Shown: piece by piece, positions 40,772 through 47,886 of the stretch
Layout: each line of letters starts with the position of its first letter
Position numbering within the stretch: the stretch's first letter is position 1
Assembly: GCA_021202245.1 (NCBI GenBank)
Contig: JAJQDK010000010.1
Span: 1 to 47,886, forward strand
Length of the DNA: 47,886 nucleotides
Direction: 5' to 3'
Source of the DNA: Clostridiales bacterium
GTDB lineage: Bacteria; Bacillota; Clostridia; Oscillospirales; Acutalibacteraceae
The notes under the pieces: generated by a model
The model's input: only the letters and a program-made list of their open reading frames with translations
Database searches by the model: none
What the model was told of the DNA's origin: nothing
Made by a program: the position numbers and the translations under genes

Positions 40772-40957
40772 TTACCAGCTTGCTTTCTTTACGCCCGGGA
40801 TTTCGCCCTTGTAAGCGAGCTCACGGAAACAAATACGACATACACCATACTTGCGAAGGTAGGCGTGTGGTCTGCCACAGATTTTACATCTTGAATATTC
40901 CCTTGTAGAGAATTTTTGCTTTCTCTGCTGCTTTACCTTCATTGAAGTCTTAGCCAC
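40772..40957 (-). CDS. rpsN: 30S ribosomal protein S14, zinc type (type Z)
   Basis: A 61-residue S14 of the zinc-binding class, with CKICGRP and CRICFREL pairs (Cys24, Cys27, Cys40, Cys43). The C-terminus is GEIPGVKKASW. It sits between rplE and rpsH. The length and four cysteines distinguish it from the longer cysteine-free S14. Confidence 0.97.
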   Translation of the reverse strand: MAKTSMKVKQQRKQKFSTREYSRCKICGRPHAYLRKYGVCRICFRELAYKGEIPGVKKASW

Positions 40958-40969
40958 AACAATCCCTCC

Positions 40970-41509
40970 TTACTTTGAAAACGGAGCGCCCATAAGAGCC
41001 AGCAGCTCACGAGCTTCTTCGTCTGTGTTTGCGGTTGTTACAAAGCAAATGTCCATACCGCGTACCTTGTCAATCTTGTCATAATCAATCTCAGGGAATA
41101 TAAGCTGTTCCTTAAGGCCCATATTGTAGTTTCCTCTGCCGTCAAAGGAATCGGGATTGATGCCTCTGAAATCTCGTACACGGGGAAGTGCAATGTTGAA
41201 GAGTCTGTCGAGAAATTCATACATTCTCTCGCCTCTGAGAGTTACCTTGCAGCCTATCGGCATACCCTCTCTGAGCTTGAAGTTAGCAACTGATTTTCTT
41301 GCTCTGCATATGAGAGGCTTCTGACCTGTGATGGCAGAAAGATCCTTGCAGATTGCGTCAATTACCTTTGAGTTTTCTCTTGCTTCGCCTGCGCCCACGT
41401 TGACAACAATTTTGTCAAGCTTGGGAATTTGCATTGTGCTCTTATAGGAGAACTTTTTCATAAGAGCAGGTGCAACTTCATTTGAATAATATTCTTTAAG
41501 TCTTGCCAT
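40970..41509 (-). CDS. rplE: 50S ribosomal protein L5
   Basis: A 5S rRNA binding protein that also contacts P-site tRNA. 179 aa. KIVVNVGAGEARENSKVID, GQKPLICRARKSVANFKLREG and the C-terminal GMDICFVTTANTDEEARELL are typical. 14 nt follow rplX. Confidence 0.97.
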   Translation of the reverse strand: MARLKEYYSNEVAPALMKKFSYKSTMQIPKLDKIVVNVGAGEARENSKVIDAICKDLSAITGQKPLICRARKSVANFKLREGMPIGCKVTLRGERMYEFLDRLFNIALPRVRDFRGINPDSFDGRGNYNMGLKEQLIFPEIDYDKIDKVRGMDICFVTTANTDEEARELLALMGAPFSK

Positions 41510-41523
41510 ATCTTATTTCCTCC

Positions 41524-41841
41524 TTAAAGTGCTTCGCCGCATTTAACGCAAACTCTGCCCTTGGAGCCGTCCTCATAAATCTTGTGGCCGACTCTTGTAG
41601 GCTTTTTGCAGCGAGGGCAAACAATCTGAACCTTAGACGCATACATAGCGCCCTCAGCCTTGATTATACCGCCCTGTTCGCCCATCTTTCTGGGCTTAAC
41701 GTGCTTTGAAACCATATTGATTTTTTCTACGATTACTTTGCCTTCTTTGGGGCTAACCTCGAGAACCTGTCCCTTTTTGCCCTTATCCTTACCGCTGATA
41801 ACGATAACGGTGTCGCCTGTTTTTACATGAACCTTACTCAT
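41524..41841 (-). CDS. rplX: 50S ribosomal protein L24
   Basis: An early assembly protein of the large subunit. 105 aa with the KOW motif VKTGDTVIVISGKDKGKKGQ and the basic EKINMVSKHVKPR. The C-terminal part has two Cys pairs, CPRCKKP and CVKCGEAL, which form a likely zinc ribbon found in a subset of L24 proteins. Confidence 0.97.
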   Translation of the reverse strand: MSKVHVKTGDTVIVISGKDKGKKGQVLEVSPKEGKVIVEKINMVSKHVKPRKMGEQGGIIKAEGAMYASKVQIVCPRCKKPTRVGHKIYEDGSKGRVCVKCGEAL

Positions 41842-41856
41842 AGTGTGACACCTCCA

Positions 41857-42225
41857 TTAAAGTACTTCGGGAGCGAGAGATAAAATCTTCATAAAGTCCT
41901 TATCACGAAGCTCTCTTGCTACCGGTCCGAAGATACGAGTACCTCTCGGGTTCTTATCTTCCTTAATAATTACAGCCGCATTTTCATCAAAACGGATGTA
42001 TGTGCCGTCCTCACGTCTTACGCCCTTTGCGGAACGAACGACAACGGCTCTTACAACGTCGCCCTTTTTAACAACACCGCCGGGTGCTGCTTTTTTAACA
42101 GAGGCAACTATAACATCGCCAATATTGGCATATCTCCTTCTGGTACCGCCGAGTACACGAATGCACATAAGTTCCTTTGCGCCGGTGTTGTCGGCAACCT
42201 TGAGGATGGTTTGCTGTTGAATCAC
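41857..42225 (-). CDS. rplN: 50S ribosomal protein L14
   Basis: Forms intersubunit bridges and is the binding site of silencing factor RsfS. 122 aa, the standard length. The N-terminus MIQQQTILKVADNTGAKELMC, RRRYANIGDVIVASVKKA and the C-terminal RELRDKDFMKILSLAPEVL are diagnostic. Confidence 0.98.
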   Translation of the reverse strand: MIQQQTILKVADNTGAKELMCIRVLGGTRRRYANIGDVIVASVKKAAPGGVVKKGDVVRAVVVRSAKGVRREDGTYIRFDENAAVIIKEDKNPRGTRIFGPVARELRDKDFMKILSLAPEVL

Positions 42226-42258
42226 AGTGTATTCCTCCTTTTCTCAAAGCCGCTAAAC

Positions 42259-42519
42259 TTATTTAGCTTTCTCAATAATCTCGACGAGTCTCCATCTTTT
42301 ATCCTTAGAAAGAGGACGGGTCTCCATAACCTTTACACGGTCGCCAATGCTGCACTCGTTGTTCTCATCGTGCGCCTTAAAGCGAACTGTACGCTTAACA
42401 ATTTTATTATAAAGCTTATGCTTTACGCTGTCTTCAACGGCAACAACAATTGTCTTGTCCATCTTGTTGCTTACAACTTTTCCGACAACCGTTTTTCTCA
42501 TATTTCTGTTTTCACTCAC
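42259..42519 (-). CDS. rpsQ: 30S ribosomal protein S17
   Basis: A primary 16S rRNA binding protein with an OB fold. 86 aa. RKTVVGKVVSNKMDKTIVVAVED and GDRVKVMETRPLSKDKRWRLVEI identify it. It lies between rpmC and rplN. Confidence 0.97.
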   Translation of the reverse strand: MSENRNMRKTVVGKVVSNKMDKTIVVAVEDSVKHKLYNKIVKRTVRFKAHDENNECSIGDRVKVMETRPLSKDKRWRLVEIIEKAK

Positions 42520-42536
42520 TGTTAAGTCCTCCTCTC

Positions 42537-42740
42537 TTAAGCTTCCGTACCGTCGATTTCACGCTGACGGAGTATGGTAGATACTCTTGCGATATCCTTC
42601 TTAACGGCACCGATTCTGGATGAGTTTTCAAGCTGATTAACAGCAAGCTGAAAACGAAGATTGAATAATTCTTCCTTGAGTTCAGTGAGCTTTGTCTGAA
42701 GCTCCTCAACCGTCATATCTCTGAGTTCCGATGCTCTCAT
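42537..42740 (-). CDS. rpmC: 50S ribosomal protein L29
   Basis: A small alpha-helical protein at the polypeptide exit. 67 aa, with MRASELRDMTVEELQTKLTE and NLRFQLAVNQLENSSRIGAVKKDIARV. Its start codon overlaps the rplP stop by one base (TAATG), indicating translational coupling. Confidence 0.97.
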   Translation of the reverse strand: MRASELRDMTVEELQTKLTELKEELFNLRFQLAVNQLENSSRIGAVKKDIARVSTILRQREIDGTEA

Positions 42741-43159
42741 TACTGCTCACCCTCCTCTTTTTTAACAAACTTGCATTTGATGGGAAGCTTTGTAGAAGCA
42801 AGACGAAGAGCCTCTCTTGCTGTAGCTTCATCTACACCGCCAAGCTCAAACATAACCTTGCCGGGTTTAACAACTGCTGCCCAATACTCGGGAGCGCCCT
42901 TACCTTTACCCATACGGGTTTCGGCAGGTCTTGCCGTGATGGGCTTGTCGGGGAAGATTTTAATCCAAACCTTACCGAATCTTTTGCAGTAACGAGTCAT
43001 AGCGACACGGGCTGCCTCAATCTGATTTGAGGTAATCCAAGCGGGCTCGGCAGCCTGAAGGCCGTAATCGCCGTAAGTAACTTTGTTACCGCGAAGAGCC
43101 TTACCGGTCATACGACCTCTCTGTACTCTTCTGTACTTAACTCTCTTAGGTAATAACAT
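42740..43159 (-). CDS. rplP: 50S ribosomal protein L16
   Basis: Contacts A-site tRNA and is needed for peptidyl transferase function. 139 aa. LLPKRVKYRRVQRGRMTG at the start, ARVAMTRYCKRFGKVWIKIFP and RMGKGKGAPEYWAAVVKPG are clear. One-base overlaps with rpsC and rpmC on either side. Confidence 0.97.
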   Translation of the reverse strand: MLLPKRVKYRRVQRGRMTGKALRGNKVTYGDYGLQAAEPAWITSNQIEAARVAMTRYCKRFGKVWIKIFPDKPITARPAETRMGKGKGAPEYWAAVVKPGKVMFELGGVDEATAREALRLASTKLPIKCKFVKKEEGEQ

Positions 43160-43830
43160 TACTTTCTGCCTCCTTCTCTGCGGGGCTTCCTCGATTTAAC
43201 CTCGTTAAGAACTTCACCCTTGTAAAGCCATACCTTAACGCCGATTTTGCCGTAGGTTGTGTTAGCCTCTGCGAAACCGTAGTCAATATCTGCACGAAGC
43301 GTCTGAAGCGGAATTGTACCCTCATGGTACTGTTCGGAACGGGCAATTTCAGCACCGCCGAGACGGCCCGAACACATAATCTTGATACCCTTCGCACCGC
43401 GGCGCATAGCGTTGCCGATTGACTGCTTCATGGCGCGGCGGAATGAAATTCTCTTTTCAAGCTGCTGAGCAACGTTTTCAGCTACAAGCTGAGCGTCAAG
43501 CTCGGGAGCCTTTACTTCAATAATATTGATAGCAACGGGCTTGTTAAGCATCTTTTCGCACTGGAGCTTGAGCTTCTCGATTTCGGAGCCGCCCTTGCCG
43601 ATAACAAGACCGGGCTTAGCGCAGTGAATACTGATTCTTACCTTTTTGCCGTCGCGCTCAATTTCAATCTTTGAGATACCGAAGTTGTAAAGCTGAGCCT
43701 TCAGTGTTTTACGGAGGTTATAATCCTCAACAAGCGTATCGCCGAAGTCTTTTTTGTTTGCAAACCAACGTGAATCCCAATCTTTAATTACACCGACACG
43801 AAGTCCGTGCGGATTAACTTTCTGACCCAT
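43159..43830 (-). CDS. rpsC: 30S ribosomal protein S3
   Basis: Lines the mRNA entry tunnel. 223 aa. The N-terminal MGQKVNPHGLRVGVIKDWDS, the KH domain with GLVIGKGGSEIEKL, and the C-terminal GRLGGAEIARSEQYHEGTIPL are diagnostic. Confidence 0.98.
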   Translation of the reverse strand: MGQKVNPHGLRVGVIKDWDSRWFANKKDFGDTLVEDYNLRKTLKAQLYNFGISKIEIERDGKKVRISIHCAKPGLVIGKGGSEIEKLKLQCEKMLNKPVAINIIEVKAPELDAQLVAENVAQQLEKRISFRRAMKQSIGNAMRRGAKGIKIMCSGRLGGAEIARSEQYHEGTIPLQTLRADIDYGFAEANTTYGKIGVKVWLYKGEVLNEVKSRKPRREGGRK

Positions 43831-43844
43831 AATTTAACCTCCTC

Positions 43845-44201
43845 TTAGTCTTCTTTTTCCTTGAGTACGAGGGAAATGTGAGAAGTTCTCTTGTTAATTC
43901 TGAACGCTCTGCCCTGTGCTCTCGGACGAATTCTTTTAAGGATGGGGCCTGCCGTAGCGTTGCACTCTGCAACGTAGAGCCTGGATACATCCATATCATG
44001 GTTGTTCTCAGCGTTTGCCATAGCTGAACGGAGCAGCTTTAAAAGCGGCTCGCAAGCGGCTTTGGGAGTGTGCTTGAGAACAGCTTCCGCATACTTAACA
44101 TCCTTGCCTCTGATGAGGTCGATGACTACGTTAACCTTGCGGGGTGAAATACGAACAAATTTAGCATTTGCCCTTGCTTCAGTCTGTGTTTCCATCTGCA
44201 T
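43845..44201 (-). CDS. rplV: 50S ribosomal protein L22
   Basis: Its beta hairpin lines the exit tunnel near the macrolide site. 118 aa. RISPRKVNVVIDLIRGKDV and RLYVAECNATAGPILKRIRPRAQGRA are typical, with no deletion in the tip loop. The ATG at 44201 is 4 nt from GGAG; an in-frame ATG two codons later is 10 nt away and may be the real start. Confidence 0.96.
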   Translation of the reverse strand: MQMETQTEARANAKFVRISPRKVNVVIDLIRGKDVKYAEAVLKHTPKAACEPLLKLLRSAMANAENNHDMDVSRLYVAECNATAGPILKRIRPRAQGRAFRINKRTSHISLVLKEKED

Positions 44202-44215
44202 TACTCTCCTTCCGC

Positions 44216-44488
44216 TTATTTAGACGTTTTGGAACCGGCATGACCCTTAAAGGTTCTCGTCGGCGCAAATTCACCGAGCTTGTGACCTACCATATCCTCG
44301 GTCACATATACCGGAACGTGTTTTCTGCCGTCGTGAACGGCAAAGGTATGACCTACAAATTCAGGGAAAATTGTTGAACTTCTTGACCAAGTCTTTAAAA
44401 TTCTCTTTTCGCCCGATTCGTTCATCTCAAGAACCCTTTTGAGCAGTACAGGCTGAACAAAGGGACCCTTTTTAGTACTTCTACTCAT
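44216..44488 (-). CDS. rpsS: 30S ribosomal protein S19
   Basis: A head protein that pairs with S13. 90 aa. MSRSTKKGPFVQPVLLKRV at the start and VGHTFAVHDGRKHVPVYVTEDMVGHKLGEFAPT are diagnostic. Confidence 0.97.
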   Translation of the reverse strand: MSRSTKKGPFVQPVLLKRVLEMNESGEKRILKTWSRSSTIFPEFVGHTFAVHDGRKHVPVYVTEDMVGHKLGEFAPTRTFKGHAGSKTSK

Positions 44489-44511
44489 AGTTATAAGCTC
44501 CTTTCTCTGCC

Positions 44512-45345
44512 TTACTTACCGTTTCTTCTGCGAACGATAAGCTTATCGCTGCTCTTGTTGTTCTTACGAGTCTTATAGCCGAGTGCGGGCTTACCCCAAG
44601 GGGTAACAGGGCCCGGACGGCCTACGGGAGATTTACCTTCACCGCCGCCGTGGGGGTGGTCGTTCGGGTTCATTACGGAACCGCGCACGGTGGGTCTCCA
44701 ACCCATATTTCTCTTGCGACCTGCTTTACCGATTTTTACATTCTCGTGGTCAATGTTGCCAACCTGTCCGATTGTAGCCATACAAGCTTCGGGAACATTT
44801 CTCAGCTCGCCGGAGGGAAGTCTTAACAGTGCTAAACCGTTTTCCCTTGCCATAAGCTGAGCCATATTGCCTGCCGAACGAGCAAGCTGAGCGCCCCTGC
44901 CGGGGTAAAGCTCTACGTTGTGGATGAATGTACCTACAGGAATAGCTGTAAGCGGTAATGCGTTGCCGGGTTTGATATCGGCATTTTCGCCTGCGAGCAC
45001 CTTGTCGCCTACCTTAAGTCCCTCGGGAGCAATAATGTAAGCTTTCTCGCCGTCGGTGTATTCAACAAGAGCGATAAACGCCGAACGGTTGGGATCGTAC
45101 TCTAATGTTTTTACTGTGCCTTCAACGTCAAATTTCTGACGCTTGAAGTCGATGATGCGGTACTTTCTGCGGTTGCCGCCGCCTCTGTGACGAACGGTGA
45201 TTCTTCCGTAGCTGTTGCGGCCTGCCTTTTTGTTTAAAGGAGCAAGTAAGCTTTTTTCCGGATCAACCTTTGAAAGAGCCGAATAATCTGTAACCGACAT
45301 ATTTCTTCTTGAGTTAATGGTCGGTTTGTATACTTTAATGGCCAT
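44512..45345 (-). CDS. rplB: 50S ribosomal protein L2
   Basis: Needed for subunit association and peptidyl transfer. 277 aa. MAIKVYKPTINSRRNMSVTD at the start, GRITVRHRGGGNRRKYR and the C-terminal RGSVMNPNDHPHGGGEGKSP with the conserved histidines. A GCCTGA/TCAGGC hairpin (45403-45421) lies in the 76-nt gap after rplW, the longest gap in this part of the operon apart from rpsJ-rplC. Confidence 0.98.
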   Translation of the reverse strand: MAIKVYKPTINSRRNMSVTDYSALSKVDPEKSLLAPLNKKAGRNSYGRITVRHRGGGNRRKYRIIDFKRQKFDVEGTVKTLEYDPNRSAFIALVEYTDGEKAYIIAPEGLKVGDKVLAGENADIKPGNALPLTAIPVGTFIHNVELYPGRGAQLARSAGNMAQLMARENGLALLRLPSGELRNVPEACMATIGQVGNIDHENVKIGKAGRKRNMGWRPTVRGSVMNPNDHPHGGGEGKSPVGRPGPVTPWGKPALGYKTRKNNKSSDKLIVRRRNGK

Positions 45346-45421
45346 TTGATTTCACTCTCCTCATGATGGCTTTGCGGGAATATGGCTTTTCCCATACATT
45401 CTGCCTGACTTGATTTCAGGC

Positions 45422-45715
45422 TTACATCATGCCTTCAAAAAATTCTATAGGCTTGCTGTCTTCTGCAAGTGTGATGATTGCTTTTTTCCAGCTCTTGGTG
45501 TAGCCGCCGTTGTTTCTGCCCTGACGGCGGAACTTACCTCTTACGCTGACGGTGTTTACCTTGGCAACCTTAACCTTGAAAACCTCTTCGCAAGCTTTTG
45601 CGATTTCAATTTTGTTTGCTGATTTGGCAACTTCAAAGGTATATACCTTGTTTGCCGCACCGATCATACTTTTTTCAGTAATTATCGGGCGAATTACAAT
45701 ATCATGAGCTATCAT
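45422..45715 (-). CDS. rplW: 50S ribosomal protein L23
   Basis: Sits at the exit tunnel and docks SRP and trigger factor. 97 aa, with DIVIRPIITEKSM near the start and VNTVSVRGKFRRQGR. The start overlaps the rplD stop by 4 nt (ATGA), indicating coupling. Confidence 0.97.
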   Translation of the reverse strand: MIAHDIVIRPIITEKSMIGAANKVYTFEVAKSANKIEIAKACEEVFKVKVAKVNTVSVRGKFRRQGRNNGGYTKSWKKAIITLAEDSKPIEFFEGMM

Positions 45716-46335
45716 GCATATACCTCCTCAATCTTGCTTACGGCATCCTTAACAATAACGAGCTTGTCAGCGTTCAGAATGTCATACACATTAAGGGTGT
45801 TTACCTGAGCTGTCTTAACTCCGGGAATATTGCTTGCCGATTTAATAACCTTGCTGTCAACCTCGGGAAGTACAATAAGAGCCTTTTTGTCAGCCTCTAT
45901 TGCCTTGAGCATTGCAACAACTGTTTTGGTTTTATATTCGTCCATTGTAATTGAGTCAACAACTACAATCTCGTTCTCCTTAGCCTTTGAAGAGAAAGCC
46001 GACTTCATTGCAAGACGTCTTACCTTCTTGTTTACAGAGAATCTGTAATCTCTGGGCTTGGGAGCGAATACAACGCCGCCGTGTGTCCACTGCGGAGAAC
46101 GTGTCGAACCCTGTCTTGCACGTCCTGTGCCCTTTTGTCTCCACGGCTTTTTGCCGCCGCCGGAAACCTCTGCTCTTGTAAGAGCGGACTGTGTGCCCTG
46201 GCGCTGAGCAGCAAGATAGCTCAATACCATCTGATGCATAACAGCTTCATTGGGCTCAATACCGAATACGGAATCGGAAAGGTCGATTGAACCAACCTTT
46301 TTGCCTTCCATATCTACTACTGCTAAATTTGGCAT
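45712..46335 (-). CDS. rplD: 50S ribosomal protein L4
   Basis: A tunnel-wall protein; in E. coli it autoregulates the S10 operon through the leader. 207 aa. The tunnel loop region GGGKKPWRQKGTGRARQGS and SPQWTHGGVVFAPKPRDY are intact. Whether L4 acts on the long leader upstream of rpsJ here cannot be told from sequence. Confidence 0.97.
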   Translation of the reverse strand: MPNLAVVDMEGKKVGSIDLSDSVFGIEPNEAVMHQMVLSYLAAQRQGTQSALTRAEVSGGGKKPWRQKGTGRARQGSTRSPQWTHGGVVFAPKPRDYRFSVNKKVRRLAMKSAFSSKAKENEIVVVDSITMDEYKTKTVVAMLKAIEADKKALIVLPEVDSKVIKSASNIPGVKTAQVNTLNVYDILNADKLVIVKDAVSKIEEVYA

Positions 46336-46351
46336 TTATAATCCCCCTTCC

Positions 46352-46984
46352 TTAAGCCTTAACGGAATCTTTAATTACTACGATTCCCTTATTTGGTCCG
46401 GGAACAGCGCCCTTAACAGCAATAAGGTTGTTCTCTGAGTCAACCTTAACGACTGTGAGGTTCTGAACTGTTACCCTCTCTGCGCCGAGATGACCTGCCA
46501 TCTTCTTGCCCTTCCAAACACGAGAGGGCGATGAGCAGGCACCGATTGAACCGCCGTGACGAACGCAGGGGCCTGTACCGTGGGATTCCTTAAGGCGCTG
46601 GAAGTTCCAACGCTTGATAACGCCTGCGGTACCCTTACCTTTGCTCTTGCCGGTTACGTCAATCTTGTCGCCGGGGGTGAATACATCTGCCTTAACGAGG
46701 TCGCCTATGTTGTAGGCGTCTGTGTCGTCAAAGTGGAACTCTTTAAGAGTCTTTTTGGGAGCTACACCCGATTTGTCAAAAAATCCCTTCATAGGCTTTG
46801 TAACCTTGTGCGGTTTCATATCGCCGAATCCGAACTGAACCGATGCGTAGCCGTCGTTTTCAACTGTTTTCTTGGCTGTAACCACGCAAGGACCTGCCTC
46901 GATAACAGTTACGGGAATAAATACTCCCTTTTCATCGAAAATCTGTGTCATTCCGACTTTCTTGCCGATGATTGCTTTTTGCAT
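46352..46984 (-). CDS. rplC: 50S ribosomal protein L3
   Basis: An early assembly protein reaching to the peptidyl transferase centre. 210 aa. The N-terminus MQKAIIGKKVGMTQIFDEKG and the loop GTGPCVRHGGSIGACSSPSR followed by KGKKMAGHLG are diagnostic. The 102-nt gap after rpsJ holds a perfect GTTGGC/GCCAAC hairpin (47011-47026) just ahead of the AAGGAGG site, a possible processing or translational control element. Confidence 0.98.
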   Translation of the reverse strand: MQKAIIGKKVGMTQIFDEKGVFIPVTVIEAGPCVVTAKKTVENDGYASVQFGFGDMKPHKVTKPMKGFFDKSGVAPKKTLKEFHFDDTDAYNIGDLVKADVFTPGDKIDVTGKSKGKGTAGVIKRWNFQRLKESHGTGPCVRHGGSIGACSSPSRVWKGKKMAGHLGAERVTVQNLTVVKVDSENNLIAVKGAVPGPNKGIVVIKDSVKA

Positions 46985-47010
46985 TTTTGTATCCTCCTTA
47001 TAGGTTATTG

Positions 47011-47026
47011 GTTGGCGTCTGCCAAC
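47011..47026. other. Intercistronic hairpin between rpsJ and rplC
   Basis: GTTGGC (47011-47016) and GCCAAC (47021-47026) form a perfect 6-bp stem with a 4-nt loop about 10 nt ahead of the rplC ribosome binding site. No T run follows, so it is not a terminator. The 102-nt gap that holds it is the longest in the operon. Confidence 0.4.
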
Positions 47027-47086
47027 TTGACCCTGTCTGCTTGTAGGTTGGTATAAGATTTAAGCTAAGCAAGTGTGATGAGCTGA

Positions 47087-47398
47087 TTATAACTTAATCT
47101 CGATATCAACGCCGGCAGGGAGCTCTAAGCTCATAAGAGCCTCGACTGTCTTGTTTGACGGTCTTAAGATGTCGATAAGACGCTTGTGGGTTCTGATTTC
47201 AAACTGCTCACGGCTGTCCTTATATTTGTGAACGGCACGGAGAATTGTAACAATCTGCTTCTCAGTGGGAAGCGGAACCGGACCCGAAACTCTTGCGCCT
47301 GTGCGCTTAGCCGTAGCCACGATTCTCTCTGCCGACTGATCGACGAGCTGATGGTCATAACCCTTTAATCTTATTCTAATCTTTTCCTTGACTGCCAT
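47087..47398 (-). CDS. rpsJ: 30S ribosomal protein S10
   Basis: First gene of the S10-spc-alpha operon; S10 is in the 30S head and also works with NusB in antitermination. 103 aa. KIRIRLKGYDHQLVDQSAERIV, the loop RVSGPVPLPTEK and EQFEIRTHKRLIDI are diagnostic. The ATG follows AAGGAGGCGACGAT. A leader of nearly 290 nt precedes it. The str operon genes (rpsL, rpsG, fusA, tuf) that often lie upstream are not in the window. Confidence 0.98.
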   Translation of the reverse strand: MAVKEKIRIRLKGYDHQLVDQSAERIVATAKRTGARVSGPVPLPTEKQIVTILRAVHKYKDSREQFEIRTHKRLIDILRPSNKTVEALMSLELPAGVDIEIKL

Positions 47399-47472
47399 AT
47401 CGTCGCCTCCTTAAAAATTTAGTTGGCGGGCGTTTGCTTCCAAAACTTTTTGAAACTCTGCCGGGTGTTTCC

Positions 47473-47562
47473 TCACCCCGCATTAAAAAACCCGTTTAAC
47501 TGTTCAGTTAACCGGGAACATCCTGAAAGCCGCAGAGCGCACTTACGGCAAAGCAACCCCAT
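47473..47562 (-). CDS. Predicted 29-residue upstream ORF in the S10 leader
   Basis: An ATG at 47562 with AAAGGAG 11 nt upstream opens a frame of 29 codons ending in TGA at 47475-47473. The peptide begins MGLLCRKCALRLSGCSR and is Cys- and Arg-rich at first, then polar. The frame runs right through the intrinsic terminator at 47516-47485, so a translating ribosome would melt the hairpin. It could be a leader peptide for coupling ribosome activity to operon transcription. There is no homology support, and a chance frame in a structured leader is the main alternative. Confidence 0.35.
   Translation of the reverse strand: MGLLCRKCALRLSGCSRLTEQLNGFFNAG
47485..47516 (-). terminator. Attenuator-type terminator ahead of rpsJ
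   Basis: On the minus strand CCCGGTTAACT pairs with AGTTAAACGGG (11 positions with one mismatch, 4-nt loop), then TTTTTT (47490-47485). It is about 90 nt upstream of the rpsJ start and downstream of the only strong promoter, so it must be read through for operon expression. Confidence 0.7.
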
Positions 47563-47691
47563 TGCCGTGTCAGCTCCTTTGTTTCATTGTAAATCGCCCG
47601 GTTTAAAATCGGACATACTCCACGGAAAAACCGGCAAAATTGCCGCAACCTCCCGCTTCATCGCATATCTATGTGCAGTCACGCAAGGATT

Positions 47692-47720
47692 ATTATACTA
47701 TGAAAGCCGTTTAAATTCAA
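47692..47720 (-). promoter_or_regulatory. S10-spc-alpha operon promoter
   Basis: On the minus strand TTGAAT (47720-47715), 17 nt, consensus TATAAT (47697-47692). Confidence 0.7.
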
Positions 47721-47791
47721 TAATTTTGCAAAATTATCCGTGTAGAATTTTTTGAAAATTTATCCTTAAAATTTTGTTAGATTTGCACATA

Positions 47792-47819
47792 TTGCAAAAT
47801 CGCCGCTTTCCTGTATAAT
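47792..47819 (+). promoter_or_regulatory. Possible rightward promoter before the last repeat-A copy
   Basis: TTGCAA (47792-47797), 16 nt, TATAAT (47814-47819). It would transcribe the repeat at the window edge and whatever lies beyond. The other repeat-A copies do not have it, so it is probably not part of the element. Confidence 0.35.
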
Positions 47820-47834
47820 TGAATTAAGAGTTAA

Positions 47835-47886
47835 TTTTAAATCGGAGCAACGCTCTGTCAAGCTCGCTTGAAACAGAGCTTGCGAT
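47835..47886 (+). repeat. Repeat family A, left-hand end (cut by window end)
   Basis: TTTTAAATCGGAGCAACGCTC, then CTGTCAAGCTCGCTTG and ACAGAGCTTGCGAT, identical in layout to the first 50 bases of the copies at 6216 and 12412 and in the same orientation. The rest lies outside the window. Confidence 0.85.

Larger units (their letters stand above)
47399..47685 (-). promoter_or_regulatory. S10-operon leader with alternative hairpins
   Basis: Reading leftwards from the predicted start near 47685, the leader can form CGGCAA/TTGCCG (about 47646-47633), CCGGTTT/AAACCGG (about 47635-47598) and ACGGCAA/TTGCCGT (about 47568-47545). It then enters the terminator hairpin at 47516-47491. The TTGCCG arm of the first hairpin can also pair with the CGGCAA arm of the third, so competing folds exist, as in attenuators. 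Confidence 0.5.

Noticed and set aside
1..47886. A new defence or mobile gene cluster
   Set aside because: No nuclease, reverse transcriptase, toxin-antitoxin, integrase or phage gene was found. Most of the window is housekeeping and fermentation genes; the unusual content is repeats, leaders and the two dockerin proteins.

Overview
The window looks like chromosome from a gut Clostridia member of the Ruminococcus bromii type (Oscillospiraceae/Ruminococcaceae). The grounds are two secreted proteins ending in type I dockerins, one of which has the CBM26/Ig-like/CBM74/Ig-like order known from the R. bromii amylosome protein Sas6; an S10-spc-alpha ribosomal operon that includes rpsD and a KOW-domain gene between map and infA; the zinc-type S14; and AAGGAGG-like ribosome binding sites. 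No rRNA, tRNA, CRISPR array, prophage or transposase gene was found.

Layout. 1-5.8 kb: repeat-rich leader, glycogen branching enzyme (glgB, minus), tmcAL (minus) diverging from acetate kinase (ackA, plus), and small membrane proteins. 6.2-11.3 kb: a 175-bp structured repeat, an OmpR/EnvZ-type two-component system, and a dockerin-bearing secreted tannase/feruloyl-esterase-like hydrolase. 11.3-17.3 kb: accessory genes (YbjQ, TetR, YbaK, MarR-YczE, a zinc-ribbon membrane protein, an NAD(P)HX epimerase, and a P-loop kinase-like gene broken by an in-frame stop), interrupted by a repeat island at 13.25-13.82 kb. 17.5-25.1 kb: rpoB-rpoC with their own promoter and terminator. 25.2-28.3 kb: the Sas6-like starch-binding dockerin protein. 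28.4-31.9 kb: lactate dehydrogenase (minus) diverging from nfnAB (plus). 32.0-47.4 kb: one continuous minus-strand ribosomal operon rpsJ to rplQ (32 genes, including secY, adk, map, infA, rpoA and the small rpmD and rpmJ), preceded by a long leader.

How the genes fit together. The starch-binding dockerin protein, the branching enzyme, acetate kinase, lactate dehydrogenase and the Nfn transhydrogenase suit a starch-fermenting anaerobe that stores glycogen and makes acetate and lactate. The esterase lies directly after the two-component system but has its own promoter, so control by that system is only a hypothesis.

Most notable: (1) a 175-bp, multi-hairpin dispersed repeat with two full copies plus partial copies at both window ends, all in the same orientation, and a shorter related repeat family, one piece of which supplies the last codons of glgB; (2) an S10-operon leader with mutually exclusive hairpins and a predicted 29-codon upstream ORF that runs through the intrinsic terminator; (3) a Sas6-like protein with a second CBM26; (4) operator-like palindromes placed exactly on the tetR and marR promoters; (5) a kinase-like gene interrupted at its Walker A motif. 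Promoter, operator and RNA-structure calls come from reading the sequence by eye and are not experimentally supported.
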